DNA from: Stieleria neptunia
GTDB lineage: Bacteria; Planctomycetota; Planctomycetia; Pirellulales; Pirellulaceae
DNA: 64,000 nt
Direction: 5' to 3'
Assembly (NCBI RefSeq): GCF_007754155.1
Contig: NZ_CP037423.1
Span: 4,340,001 to 4,404,000 of the forward strand
Part shown: positions 19,401-27,289 of the stretch, piece after piece
How positions within the stretch are numbered: position 1 is the first letter of the stretch
Layout: each line of letters starts with the position of its first letter
Made by a program: the position numbers and the translations under genes
Notes under the pieces: generated by a model
What the model was told of the DNA's origin: nothing
The model's database searches: none
What the model saw: the letters and a program-made list of their open reading frames with translations, nothing else

Positions 19401-20602
19401 GCGCCGTGGAAACGTTGCAACCGCCGTACAATTACGTCGGATTGAACCGGACGCCCGGCAAGATCAACGTCAACACGTCGCCGGACTACATTCGCAAAGG
19501 ACGCGGTTTCGTTGATCCAGACGCGGGCAACACGGACCCGCGGGTGGTGGGACGCGAATTCCTGGACGCCGGGGAGGACCCGGCAAACCCCGACCAGCAG
19601 CCGGCCGCGGCGGTTCGAAACGAGATTTACTCGGATCCCTACAACCAACAGCCTGATGGAAACGGGTTTACCAACGCGTTTCGAACTTCAAAGTTGTTCG
19701 CCAACGGTTCGGTCTATCGATCGTTCGCGTGGGGCATTTCGACGCCCTATGAGTTGGACACCACGTATGGTTCTCCCGCGACGATGGGCGAGAACAACTT
19801 GTTCCAGCAAACGGTGGATTCAGGGTTCGGTCTCAGTTTCAAAGGCTTTATCGAAGCCAGGCGGGGCTATAGCACGACGACGCGTGGTGATGCATTCATC
19901 ACCGGAACGACGTTCTATGGCAACCCTGACCTTGATTGGCGCTATCCCACGCGGTTTGCCGGAGTGTTCGGACCGGCGCGGGCGGCGGCGACGCCGAGTG
20001 TGCAACGATTGATGCGTCGAGAACGTGACCCGAGCGTGATGAACGATCCTGGTGTTCCGCGGCGGACGCACGACATGATGCTGATGCGACCGCATCCAGA
20101 CCTGGACGAACGAATGTTGACGGCGGCGCAGCGCAATGCGGTGGCAACGGGCGCGGCGGAACCCAATAACTTTGCGTTGGATGTCGAAGCCGCGACCACC
20201 GGCGGGTCGGTCACCTTGCCGGCCCTCGGTGGCGCGAACCCGGATATCACCCAGCTTGAAATGCCACTGGTCAATAGCGCACTGTTTGAACGCCCGCAGG
20301 CCGAGCTGCACAAGAATTTGCGTGATCTGGATCGCGATTCGTTCTTCCGGAATCAAAACACGGCACGTCTTCAGGGCGTGACGACGAATCACAGTAACGT
20401 TTTCCAAATTCGGATGACGCTCGGTTACTTCGTCGTCGACCCGACGACCGGTGCGGTGGGTCGCGAATATGTCAATGAAACCGGCGAGGCCATCCGCAGT
20501 CGCGCCAATTATGTCATCGACCGAACCATCCCAATCGGATTCCTGCGAGGGAAAAACATGGGGGCCGAACGCATGATTCTCTACTCCGAAGTCGTGGAGT
20601 GA
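13457..20602 (+). CDS. Giant GspK-like pseudopilus tip protein
   Basis: A 2381-residue protein. The frame extends upstream, but ATG 13457 yields an arginine-rich leader with a prepilin-type Gly24 followed by IVLLIVLGMLSLFTVLVISF. As in GspK, the mature N-terminus lacks Glu at +5, and GspK is the only pseudopilin where that is normal. EDWDGKINVN occurs near residue 598 and PGKINVNTSPDYI near 2000; classical GspK carries similar K-I-N-N motifs. Asp/Gly-rich loops (DVDNDGDGLPDS, DTDGDGVLDQGD, GPDGQPGRAGVDDDG) suggest calcium sites. GspK is usually about 300-350 residues and caps the pseudopilus, so this is about seven times the normal size. It follows gspI and precedes gspJ, the expected minor pseudopilin context. 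The family call is inference from N-terminus, motifs and position. Confidence 0.8.
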   Translation: MPMNQPMNRRLSQSSRSPRRPRRGIVLLIVLGMLSLFTVLVISFMVFSSQMSESSYSSQQRRQQELSPVAPIESAVLQLMIGTDDSRSAAFGASLLEDYYGVDGLQMRVAHRLSQPSPAINSNPVPLRSGGQLLLPLNGQQEPQSTLFKFPTNWARWHYPNPDLPGQQITVPPAPGTVTPVTQPFRDRLHMDLDDALTGRIVTFEEGPLQNRPFRIVRSFGTENGTPDQGASISDNTEYSLAGNLVIDLTEFGDEVITIDGVSERLFVVAQNFPNRLLYSPGPDGQPGRAGVDDDGVNGQDDAGELGTQNTDDYGYRFVVNGQVFNGVGLNPTGVTGVRKKDGTVIDQTANIEFTLNSRLTGSDYQGRNGSEGEYPEPDEAWDAADMENIFLAWQPSDHRRVDTGSPSFVPIYNGINAAELNRQLGQNIIPSFHRPSIINYLMNAPIRLPSEPVGAGQTFAQIKANPSDPNAAARLEKLMTQIRRATLRPLNFPHFYYNATVSDLNRDGDPFDGAPSFSGSNPAAILARPIDLSVPLPNIISQIEDLAKWLINGPWDVDNDGDGLPDSVWVDLSLPTVTAPDGLVLKPMVAALIEDWDGKINVNYAGSYNQLINRRFETGPGSYTSDAEYFAVNRALGSFGRGGGLGPAEIDFSHLFALERLPIRSGFLGPIRTNQVGAPLSIDQVLLTRYGNLLNVRYGGQPYNYANPYPYSAPNTALANFLHFPGAGTRFEPRVFTVSPNPAADLLSRIPFPGRTFDHQANSVAGRPIDMAGLITTRKDPRTGTQTFNQLATGTDIGNQPYEFGATEIRGDDQPFSTSEMIDLQSGGELNGRLSQLLRDAANRNEALRRLLVTDSRSVDSPELPGEDGFVQFLADKLGTAATNAQMHRMLALELRKGAKLNLNRQIGNEQDDSGEGIGDETGEVDTFLAVRSMTPVVREANLANNRFSQEEAFPQIADGFASQANARAHYGPNTVYRPSTTTPADFDGLDTDGDGVLDQGDLRVDLDNLAATPPVRVKMADGAELLARHLYCLMFALIADTGSATLVPDFPYPGNIATEPDDIKNRFVARRLAQWAVNAVDYRDVDSKCTRLRYDWNPFDANGFDLTIAARNTVWGMERPELQITETFAIHDKRLKRNLVKLPAGGVGSGSSVTADGQYPRDDDNSDPTVDSDSDMDQFRMPQASAFVELQSLAPPVLGNGETQPSLPGDLYTNNALDLGRVVGAGTRQSPVWRLAIGESAGSNPDKGSAFKSTRWMFDADRLYDLADAGIDTADYLTAINTWPPAVNSQAETDRDTWNEVLRHGADIRYSLRVVSDSARTEYVTLADDDFDPINDAAGPNPSRIQLKRFVWFANLPPVDLAVVTDNRSGMRPDNVYNRRNAVNPYLYPGQYAVVAPRAETYFGQKKGPDPTSMTYQPTDQVLRIRPQGGIGYRLDYHALGNNTTNPNSPSYADDEPTDGYYEVGGILPLICESFFPHQTLNSGDPPYAPGSNREAWQQYFSNFNAAEQVDMGFNISAPLPNEDFYIPPTHRIANGAQTTPSGAAPIPYPLVDGYHDYDQEAEPPAGNPPFVIDPATGAHPDVPLDHLPTAPLNTNEWWAVGTHQEAATVFVQRLADPTSPWQPIDNPYITVDFMPMDLTTFNGEHDVRETVDRMRGGAVVTDNSVDDKSDWDSTNANQFEPLVRFDTRRKIPNIEYDRGATVFLPLNTTPSTLTDYERVVVAKRSPLSMTTSILRPTTISVAESTNPSGSCWPYELGSMWQDDGTLEPTATALRTDFDAERYTGNPFDSQPFVQTLGFVNREYGYPVRNTSPRILADDFGSPRFTIGSPDEVMLTTIPWMNREYQSSYGLADVPAVSRTSLLETFSPGTVRNAANPEYEQPVPFRHLLGFDYKYSENRSDDTTARQDLGIIEDAPDQYEDSPEDFTGERAGFEQIFDYVDVGPVWFDSQRWFDPGKIRFRRDVEFDSGSQVQLHRMFNRAVETLQPPYNYVGLNRTPGKINVNTSPDYIRKGRGFVDPDAGNTDPRVVGREFLDAGEDPANPDQQPAAAVRNEIYSDPYNQQPDGNGFTNAFRTSKLFANGSVYRSFAWGISTPYELDTTYGSPATMGENNLFQQTVDSGFGLSFKGFIEARRGYSTTTRGDAFITGTTFYGNPDLDWRYPTRFAGVFGPARAAATPSVQRLMRRERDPSVMNDPGVPRRTHDMMLMRPHPDLDERMLTAAQRNAVATGAAEPNNFALDVEAATTGGSVTLPALGGANPDITQLEMPLVNSALFERPQAELHKNLRDLDRDSFFRNQNTARLQGVTTNHSNVFQIRMTLGYFVVDPTTGAVGREYVNETGEAIRSRANYVIDRTIPIGFLRGKNMGAERMILYSEVVE

Positions 20603-20635
20603 GCGTCCCGTTTGCCGGAGAGGTTTTCGAAATGG

Positions 20636-20661
20636 AGAGCGTCCCTGAAACGGGACGCTCT
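20636..20661. repeat. Hairpin between giant gspK and gspJ-like gene
   Basis: A 10-bp perfect stem (agagcgtccc/gggacgctct) with a tgaaac loop lies 34 bases after the giant gene's stop and 30 before the next ATG. No U tract follows, so it looks like an mRNA stabiliser or processing element rather than a terminator. Confidence 0.6.
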
Positions 20662-20690
20662 GGTCTCCACTACACAGCTGATAACTCATC

Positions 20691-23228
20691 ATGAATGATT
20701 CAAACCAAGACCCGCGACGCTTACGGCGCAGCGCGCGCGGATTCACCATCCTCGAAGTGTTGATCGCACTGACGGCCTCGCTGTTGTTGATGCTGGGGCT
20801 CGCTCGTGCCTACAAATTGCTCAGCAACAAGATCACCTATCAACAGTCTGAGTTGGACTTGAGTAGCCGGCTCCGCGATGTCGCGTTGCGGTTGCGCGAT
20901 GAACTCGGACGGGCAACCTGTGACATGACTCCGCCGGCAAAATCGGGGGCCGCGGAAGGCTACTTGGTCTATCACGAAGGGCCGTTTACCGATTCCACCA
21001 CGATCCTTGGCAGTGTGCCCAATCCGACGCCGCTGGCGGAGAAGTATTTTCCTGATAGCCGGTTCGGTGATTTTGACGACTTCTTGGCATTCACATCGAC
21101 CGCCAAAGAGGGCGCGCCCTTTGTCGGGTTTATCCCGCGGGCGATCCTGGATGCCAAGCGATACGCCAATCGCCAGTTGGATCCGTCTGAAATCACGATC
21201 TACAACAACACGCCGGGATACGGGACTCAGTTGGTTCCGTTTTACTCGGATCTGGCCGAGATCGCGTATTGGGTTTCGCCGCAATGGGAACGAAATTCCG
21301 ACGGGTCGTTGGTCTATGAAAATCAGGTGCCGGACAGTGGCGGCGCCTTTTCGCTTTATCCCGTCTACCGAGACCGCGACGGCGATTTGCTGCCCGATCG
21401 TTTGCAACTGCATCGTCGGGTGCTGCTGATCCGTCCCGACTTGAACATGACTCCCAGTGAGATGAACGCGATCAATCGGTTGGCCAATCCGTCCAGCGGC
21501 GTGCCCGCGACAACGTCAGGCACACGCAACGTGGCGACGATCCCATTCCTGGTTCCCAACGGGACGGGCGTGGAGATTGTTCCGATCGCCAACGAAGGCG
21601 GCACGAACCAGGCCATCTTTCCCAATAACACCTCCCTCAGTGCTCCGGGGCTGTGGTCCGCCGGGGCTGCCAACGCCTCGCCGAATTGGTTGACCGGAAT
21701 CGCCCGGCTTCAGCAAGCCATGGACCTGTCGATCAGTCGTGTTTCGGATCGCTGGAGTGCGCCGGCGACGACGGTCTCGCCGGGGATTCCTCCGACCTAT
21801 GGGATGCCGACCGCCGTCCTGAAAGCCAACTCCCTGAGCGAGTTGTCCAACCCGGAGAACCGGTTTGCCCATGTTCGGATTCCACAGTCACTGATCTCCG
21901 GCACCGAGGGTTCGTCCATGCCCCAGATCGCCCTCTGTCCGCCCCATCCGTATTTGCTCGCACGGTATTCTTCGCCGCCGGTTTTGCCGGATGCGAATGA
22001 TCCGCTGATGGCCGCGGGGACGACGCCCACAACGTTTCCGGCCCAGGCCCATCACGTCGTCGGAACGGCGCCCGGTGACGCGCCGTACCTGGATACCTAC
22101 GGCCGTTTTACGATGACGACCTTTGTCCGCCCGGAATTTGGTTTGGCCGATCGCGTCAGCGATGTTGGCGCCGGGGGAACGTCTGTGGCGCTCGTCAATC
22201 GAGGCGGATCCGACGTCATCGCAAAAGACCTGGTCGGTTTTGACATTCAGATTTTTGACCCTTCGGCGCCCCGTTTCATTTGGCGGGGACCCGATGGCGT
22301 TCCCGGCAGTATCGGAAATGATGACGGATTGAGCGTCGGTGGCGTCGCGTCGGAGACGGCCGAAGAACTGGGCTGGCCCGGTTCGGATGATGAAGTCGTC
22401 ACGGTGAACGATCCGCGAATCGACGAAGTCCTCGTCGACAATGGCAATCGGTCCCCAACCGACTGGTACCAAACGCCCGCGACCGTTTTTGATGTCGTCG
22501 ACCGCGGAGACTTTGTGGACCTCGGCTACACGCGTTTGGCGGGCGGTCCGATGCGCGGATTGGTTCAGTATGATGAATCCGCAACCGTCATCGCTCAGCC
22601 GCCAACGCCGACGTCGATCGATCCACGCTACGAGGACTTTGCGAGCCCCTACAGCGGATTGGAATACAGCGGCAGCCCCAGCGTCCGGTATGGAGCTCCA
22701 CCGACGGCTTACTACTCGTTCTTTCCGAAATCGTGGGAGCAGAGTGGTCGCTTCATCATCTCAAGTGCCGGCGGTTCCAACACGCTCTCGTCGTTCTATC
22801 AACCCGTTTATGACACATGGACTGACGGATACGCGGCCGATGGGATGGACCAGGAAGGACGGTTTGCGGCAGCTCAGTTTGGCGCCGTGCCGACCTATCA
22901 ATTCGCCTTTGCAGTCGCCGGAGCGACACCCGGCGTTCCGGGATACTTGGAAAGCCGCGTTGCCCAAGACAACTCCGGGACCGTGTCAAACATTCAGCGG
23001 CCGGTGAGTGTCCGCCGTTGGAGTTCGTTTGACGGATCGATTGGTAACCAAGGGGAGTTCACCGACCAGAACGCCGGGAACGAACAGATTCCCGAGAACC
23101 TGTCGACGACCCCGATTGAGCTCAGTCCACCCATTCGTGATCCGCTGCGGGCGATCAAGATCAGCATCCGAATCAATGACTTCAGTGCCGAGACGATTCG
23201 TCAGCAGACGGTGATTCAGGAGTTTTGA
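20691..23228 (+). CDS. GspJ-like minor pseudopilin, strongly extended
   Basis: An 845-residue prepilin. Processing is predicted after Gly17 (RG/FTILEVLIALTA), with Glu at +5 and a following helix ending LARAYKLLS. The succeeding SRLRDVALRLRDELGRA is like the GspJ alpha-helix before its beta domains. Classical GspJ is about 200 residues. A GPDGVPGSIGNDDG loop with a downstream WPGSDDE tract (about residues 534-565) resembles loops in the giant GspK and in the small gene that follows. The order K then J differs from the canonical H-I-J-K order. Confidence 0.82.
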   Translation: MNDSNQDPRRLRRSARGFTILEVLIALTASLLLMLGLARAYKLLSNKITYQQSELDLSSRLRDVALRLRDELGRATCDMTPPAKSGAAEGYLVYHEGPFTDSTTILGSVPNPTPLAEKYFPDSRFGDFDDFLAFTSTAKEGAPFVGFIPRAILDAKRYANRQLDPSEITIYNNTPGYGTQLVPFYSDLAEIAYWVSPQWERNSDGSLVYENQVPDSGGAFSLYPVYRDRDGDLLPDRLQLHRRVLLIRPDLNMTPSEMNAINRLANPSSGVPATTSGTRNVATIPFLVPNGTGVEIVPIANEGGTNQAIFPNNTSLSAPGLWSAGAANASPNWLTGIARLQQAMDLSISRVSDRWSAPATTVSPGIPPTYGMPTAVLKANSLSELSNPENRFAHVRIPQSLISGTEGSSMPQIALCPPHPYLLARYSSPPVLPDANDPLMAAGTTPTTFPAQAHHVVGTAPGDAPYLDTYGRFTMTTFVRPEFGLADRVSDVGAGGTSVALVNRGGSDVIAKDLVGFDIQIFDPSAPRFIWRGPDGVPGSIGNDDGLSVGGVASETAEELGWPGSDDEVVTVNDPRIDEVLVDNGNRSPTDWYQTPATVFDVVDRGDFVDLGYTRLAGGPMRGLVQYDESATVIAQPPTPTSIDPRYEDFASPYSGLEYSGSPSVRYGAPPTAYYSFFPKSWEQSGRFIISSAGGSNTLSSFYQPVYDTWTDGYAADGMDQEGRFAAAQFGAVPTYQFAFAVAGATPGVPGYLESRVAQDNSGTVSNIQRPVSVRRWSSFDGSIGNQGEFTDQNAGNEQIPENLSTTPIELSPPIRDPLRAIKISIRINDFSAETIRQQTVIQEF

Positions 23229-23237
23229 TTCGTCGTG

Positions 23238-23699
23238 ATGGTGATTCGTCTGTTGATCGTTGGGATGCTGCTCGGTGGTGTGATCGCGCGGTTGGTGATG
23301 CTCAACCACACCCGTCAGTTCACCCCGCCGACTGCGGGGCTGGACCGCGCGGACCTCAAGCGTGCGGTCTCCCGGGGCGACATCGACAGCCAGCCGTATT
23401 GCTTTGCGGATGACGTTGCGATCTTGCTGACCGTCGGCCGGGACGGACAACCCGGCCAAGCCGACTACGACGACAACCTGGACGGCATCGTCGATGATCG
23501 ACGGGAAACCGGTGCCGTCGGCAGCGATGATGAATGCCTGGGACCGGCCGATTCGGGCTACCAAGCTGCACTCGACCTACCCGGCACCCTGGCGATCTCC
23601 AAAGGCGGGTTTGTGCCGTGTGATGTGGAAGCAAATCCGCCGCGGGCTTTGACGGCGAAGTGGGGGTGGTTTGTGGTGGGGAAAGAAGTGGCAGAATGA
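23238..23699 (+). CDS. Small anchored protein with Asp/Gly calcium-like loop
   Basis: A 153-residue product not matched to a named family. It begins with a single membrane helix (VIRLLIVGMLLGGVIARLVM), has two cysteines, and carries GRDGQPGQADYDDNLDG followed by an acidic SDDE tract, the same loop type found in the neighbouring pseudopilin-like proteins. It starts 9 bases after the gspJ-like stop (GTG 23235 is an alternative start), so it belongs to the same transcript. It may be an assembly factor or a tip-associated subunit; a truncated pseudopilin lacking the prepilin site is another possibility. Confidence 0.65.
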   Translation: MVIRLLIVGMLLGGVIARLVMLNHTRQFTPPTAGLDRADLKRAVSRGDIDSQPYCFADDVAILLTVGRDGQPGQADYDDNLDGIVDDRRETGAVGSDDECLGPADSGYQAALDLPGTLAISKGGFVPCDVEANPPRALTAKWGWFVVGKEVAE

Positions 23700-23994
23700 T
23701 TCGGGGCAGAATGATAATCTCGTATCCCAGCACGTGGCGTCAGCCAGTGGCTCGTGTTCGGATTACGGCATTCACTCGCCGCTCGCTTACGCGTCCCGCT
23801 GGGATTGTATGCCAGCCCAGTGGCGTGTGACCGCGCCTCGTTACGGGGCTCCTGCCTCGTAACGAGATTCGTTTGAGGCTCCTGCCTCGCGATCGATCGC
23901 GCGTGTGACGGAGGCGGAGCCTCCGGGACAGTGCGTTCCCAGGCGGAGCCCGGGAACGAGGGTGAAAACCTGAAACCTGAAACTCTTCGAACTC
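23700..23994. repeat. Intergenic region with gaggcggagcctc-type repeat copy
   Basis: No gene is seen. About 23830-23965 is a rearranged single copy of the hairpin modules that make up the large tandem array at 33693-36376 (cgttacggg...cctcgtaacgag, gaggcggagcctcc and gttcccaggcggagcc types). It separates the + strand secretion locus from the - strand desaturase gene, whose stop lies just to the right. Confidence 0.7.
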
Positions 23995-25476
23995 TTATGA
24001 AAAGTCTTTCAAAACCAGCCCACTGGTGATCCGGCTGGATTCGTAGATCACCGGCAGTCCGCTGCCCGGATGGGTGCCTCCGCCGACCAGGTAGACGCTG
24101 CCCAAGTCTTCGAATCGGTTTCGCGGACGGTTGTGTAGCATCTGGCCCAGGTTGTGCGCCAGGTTGAACGTCGCGCCTTTGTGGATCGCGTAGTCTTCGT
24201 GCCAGCCTTGGGGCGTGATCATGTGCTCGGTTCGAATCCGGCTGCGCACATCCCCCAAACCGATCGCGGCCATTCGATCCAGCGTCAGTTCTCGAAACGC
24301 CGGCGCCTCGGTCGCCCAGTCGATCGATCCGGTCTGATGTGTCACCGGCACCAACACGTACAGCGTGCTGTGACCGGCGGGCGCCAACGAGGGGTCGGTG
24401 ACGCAGGCGTTTTGAACATAGAACGAAGGGTCTTGGCTGAGCGTGTGTGTCTGCTCGATCTCGCGAAGATTGTTTTCATAGTCTTCGCTGATGTGGATGC
24501 TGTGGTGCGGCAGATCTTCGTACAAGCCTTCGATTCCCAGGTACAACATGAACGTGCTGCAGGAGAACCGTTTCTTGGCGATCGCCTCGTCGGTCCATCG
24601 CTTGCGTTTCTCGTTGGGCACGGTGCGGGTGATCCAGTCGGCAAAGTCGGCGTTGACCACAAACGCGTCGGCCGCATAGTTGCCTTGATCGGTCGTCAGC
24701 GATCGGACGTGCCGGCCTTCCATTTCCACGCTGCGAACCGGTTCCTCGTAACGGAATTTGACGCCCAGTTCTTCCGCGATCTCCGCCATCCGTTCGCTGA
24801 CCCGGCTGCAACCGCCGATCGGATGCCAGACGCCGTGCTCGTATTCCAGAAACGACAGGATGCTGAACAGGCTGGGGCAATTGAACGGCGACATGCCCAG
24901 GTACTTCGATTGGAACGCGAACGCGATGACCAGTCGGGGATCGGAAAAGTACCGCTGCAACTCTTGGCCGAGCGATCGAAACGGGTGCAGATGCTTGGCG
25001 GCGCCCAGTAGCGACGGCCGCATCAGGTCGGCGATCGATGAGAACGGCGACTCGAGGATCGGGCGGAATTTTTCCAGCTTGACCCGGTTGTCGTCCATGT
25101 AGCGGGCCAGCGATCCGACGTCGCCCGGCGACAATTCGGCGATCTGACGGTCCATCTCCGTCAGGTCCGGGGTGCAATCGAGTTGTCCGCCGCCGCCGAA
25201 GGTCAGCCGGTACTGCGGATCCAACCGCTCCATCGGCACTTCCTTCATCAGGTCGTAGCCGCAGCCGGCGAAGATTTCTTTCAGCACGCGGGGATACAAA
25301 AAGAACGTCGGGCCGCAATCGAATCGATAGCCGTCGGTTTCGATGGCCGACGTTCGACCGCCGGGACGATCGCGGCGTTCCAACACCGTGACGTCACAAC
25401 CGGCGTGGGCCAGTTGCATCGCAGCGGCCAATCCGCCCGGGCCGGCACCGACCACGACCACCTTTCGATTTGACAC
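23995..25476 (-). CDS. CrtI/CrtN-type carotenoid (phytoene/diapophytoene) desaturase
   Basis: FAD-dependent flavoprotein of 493 residues that introduces conjugated double bases into a C40 or C30 polyene. The N-terminal dinucleotide-binding motif [18 protein letters not shown] is followed by [12 protein letters not shown], and the C-terminus has the family signature [19 protein letters not shown]. Length is normal. Translation appears to start at GTG, preceded by aagga. No other carotenoid gene adjoins it. Planctomycetes are reported to make carotenoids through a squalene/C30 route, so a CrtN/CrtP-like role is as likely as true phytoene desaturation; the sequence alone does not decide. Confidence 0.87.
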   Translation of the reverse strand: MSNRKVVVVGAGPGGLAAAMQLAHAGCDVTVLERRDRPGGRTSAIETDGYRFDCGPTFFLYPRVLKEIFAGCGYDLMKEVPMERLDPQYRLTFGGGGQLDCTPDLTEMDRQIAELSPGDVGSLARYMDDNRVKLEKFRPILESPFSSIADLMRPSLLGAAKHLHPFRSLGQELQRYFSDPRLVIAFAFQSKYLGMSPFNCPSLFSILSFLEYEHGVWHPIGGCSRVSERMAEIAEELGVKFRYEEPVRSVEMEGRHVRSLTTDQGNYAADAFVVNADFADWITRTVPNEKRKRWTDEAIAKKRFSCSTFMLYLGIEGLYEDLPHHSIHISEDYENNLREIEQTHTLSQDPSFYVQNACVTDPSLAPAGHSTLYVLVPVTHQTGSIDWATEAPAFRELTLDRMAAIGLGDVRSRIRTEHMITPQGWHEDYAIHKGATFNLAHNLGQMLHNRPRNRFEDLGSVYLVGGGTHPGSGLPVIYESSRITSGLVLKDFS

Positions 25477-25496
25477 AGACGTTGTTCCTTGGACGC

Positions 25497-25567
25497 GTGG
25501 GATAGGCTTCTAGCCTGTCAATCTGATGTGTCAGTGCCGTACCCGACAGGCTGGAAGCCTATCCCAC
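25497..25567. repeat. Dispersed palindromic element (gtgggataggcttc type)
   Basis: Two 23-bp arms, with a single mismatch, flank a ~25-nt spacer, beginning gtgggataggcttc and ending gaagcctatcccac. It lies between two - strand genes, just upstream of the desaturase start. The same arms occur at 61868-61928 (perfect), degenerate at 29249-29311, as a half copy at 7183-7206, and inside each unit of the 33693-36376 array. Confidence 0.85.
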
Positions 25568-25579
25568 TTACACAGGTCG

Positions 25580-26266
25580 CTAATAAGTTCCCTTCTGGAT
25601 TCCAGCTTCGATCTGGCGGCGGACGAGGGTGTCGATGCCGACGTCGTCCTTGGGCGTCGGCGCGATCTCGCCACGATCGGCCGAGGTTCGAGCCCGTTGG
25701 ACGACTTCGCGGACCGCATCGACGGTTAACGGTTCGACCAACTGAGCCTCCTCGTTGCCGGGATCGGACTGGAGCACCGGTGTTAGGATATGAACGAAGT
25801 CAATGGTGGTGATCTTGTCTCGTTCCACGCCTTTGCGCAAGCGGTCGAATTGCAGGGAATCGTCGGCCGTGAACTGATCGGGATGATCGTCGACGAATTT
25901 CTCGATCGCTCGGATCTGTCCCCATTGCAGCACCGGCAACCGGGTCATCCGTTGCATCACCCCGGAGGCTTGCCAGCCTTCCAGTCGGCCGCGTTCCAGT
26001 TCGTCGGCAAAGGTGTGGAGCAATTTGACCGTCGCCGCCTTCTCCTCCGGTTCGAGCAAACTTTGCTCCACCGCGGGAATGAAACTGCCGCGCATCGAAC
26101 GCAGCGCCAATTCGTCTTGTTTGTCGAAAATCAGCCAGGTCATCACCCCGCAGGTCAGGAACCCGAGGATGCCCATCAAGACCATCGACGCCAGGATCGC
26201 AGGCATGCAGCCCGGGCCTTCGTCACCTGGGGCGTCGGAGGTGTCTTGGGGGACGTCAGCGGTCAT
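25580..26266 (-). CDS. Unknown single-pass membrane protein
   Basis: A 228-residue product I do not recognise. A short acidic N-terminus is followed by one strong membrane helix (about residues 21-46, MPAILASMVLMGILGFLTCG and beyond). The remaining ~180 residues are soluble, helical and charged (LHTFADELERGRLEGWQASG, DDSLQFDRLRKGVERDK). The topology suggests a small signal-anchor protein. It lies downstream of greA on the same strand but is separated from it by about 430 bases of repeats, so it is probably transcribed independently. Confidence 0.7.
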   Translation of the reverse strand: MTADVPQDTSDAPGDEGPGCMPAILASMVLMGILGFLTCGVMTWLIFDKQDELALRSMRGSFIPAVEQSLLEPEEKAATVKLLHTFADELERGRLEGWQASGVMQRMTRLPVLQWGQIRAIEKFVDDHPDQFTADDSLQFDRLRKGVERDKITTIDFVHILTPVLQSDPGNEEAQLVEPLTVDAVREVVQRARTSADRGEIAPTPKDDVGIDTLVRRQIEAGIQKGTY

Positions 26267-26694
26267 GGGCTGGTTGGGTTAGCAGAGGGGAGGGGGAGAA
26301 TGATGGGGGCAAGACGATGGGGGCAAGACGATGGGGACAGAATGATGGGGGCAGAATGATGGGGGCAGAATGATGGGGGCAGAATGATGGGGTGGCAGTT
26401 GGTGTGCAGGCTTTAGCCGCCCGGTCTTGCTGCTTTGCAGCGCGTGGGGGATGCGTCTGAAGGGACCGTCCAGCATAGAAACGATGCGAAACGCGACGAA
26501 TCCTAGCGATCTCGTCGAATGAGTGTGATGTGTTCAGCAGACCGTTGTACGACGTCCTTTCTAGGTCGTCGCCGGGAGTCCAGCGGACGACGGCCCGGAA
26601 GGGCCATCGTACTCGAAAAACCGGTCGACCTAAGCTGGACGGTCTCTAAAGGCTGGACACCAACGGGGGCTGGTGTCCAGGCGGTTCTCAGCCG
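26267..26694. other. Repeat-rich intergenic region between greA and unknown gene
   Basis: Holds the 14-bp tandem repeat listed separately, a ctttagccgcccggtcttgc segment, and at about 26545-26620 a drifted copy of the gtacgacg...cgtcgcc hairpin family seen at 7216-7317. No gene is supported. The promoter of the - strand gene at 25580-26266 should lie near the tandem repeat. Confidence 0.6.
26297..26394. repeat. 14-bp tandem repeat, seven copies
   Basis: Seven head-to-tail units of agaatgatgggggc; copies 2 and 3 read aagacgatgggg(g/a)c, and the last is slightly degenerate. It starts 31 bases upstream of the ATG of the - strand membrane protein gene, so copy-number change could affect that promoter. 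Confidence 0.9.
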
Positions 26695-27177
26695 TTAAAC
26701 GTCCGGGAATTCGATTTTGATGACTTTCAGCGTCATCATGCCGGCGGGGACTTCGATCTTGGCAATTTCCCCGACCTTTTTCCCGATCAGTCCTTTGCCG
26801 ATCGGGCTGGTGACCAGGATTTTGCCGGACTTGTAGTCGTCTTCGCCGGCGCCGACGAAGGTGAATTCTTCTTCCATGCCGTCGTCTTGGTCTTCGACCG
26901 TGACGGTGCAGCCGAAGACGACTTCGTCGCGGGGCAATTCCGACATGTCGACGATCGTGGCCCGGGCCAGTTTGTCTTTGAGCAGGTTGATCCGAGCTTG
27001 GACCTTGCCTTGATTCTCACGCTGGGCGTGGTATTCCGCGTTTTCCTTCAAGTCGCCTTCTTCGCGCGCCAACGCGATTTTGTCGGCGATCTCGGGCATC
27101 ACGTCACGATCAAGGTGCTCGATTTCGGCTTTGATCTTGTTGTATCCCTCTCGGGTCATCGGCACCGATTCAACCAT
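26695..27177 (-). CDS. greA: Transcription elongation factor GreA
   Basis: Rescues backtracked RNA polymerase by stimulating its intrinsic RNA cleavage. The 160-residue product matches the family's usual length. The N-terminal coiled coil begins [20 protein letters not shown] and carries [16 protein letters not shown], the conserved acidic tip that reaches the polymerase active site. The C-terminal domain ends with [18 protein letters not shown] sequence (seen as [16 protein letters not shown]). ATG 27177 is chosen because ggaga lies 5 bases upstream; the TTG 12 bases earlier lies inside that Shine-Dalgarno. Confidence 0.95.
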   Translation of the reverse strand: MVESVPMTREGYNKIKAEIEHLDRDVMPEIADKIALAREEGDLKENAEYHAQRENQGKVQARINLLKDKLARATIVDMSELPRDEVVFGCTVTVEDQDDGMEEEFTFVGAGEDDYKSGKILVTSPIGKGLIGKKVGEIAKIEVPAGMMTLKVIKIEFPDV

Positions 27178-27289
27178 CACACTCTCCAAGGGTCACTGTA
27201 AAAAAGAAACCTTCCCCACCCAGACGGCGGGAAAGGCTTCGTTGCTTGATTCGGTAGTTTTGCCGCTTTCTGCGTTAATGTAAAGGTCT

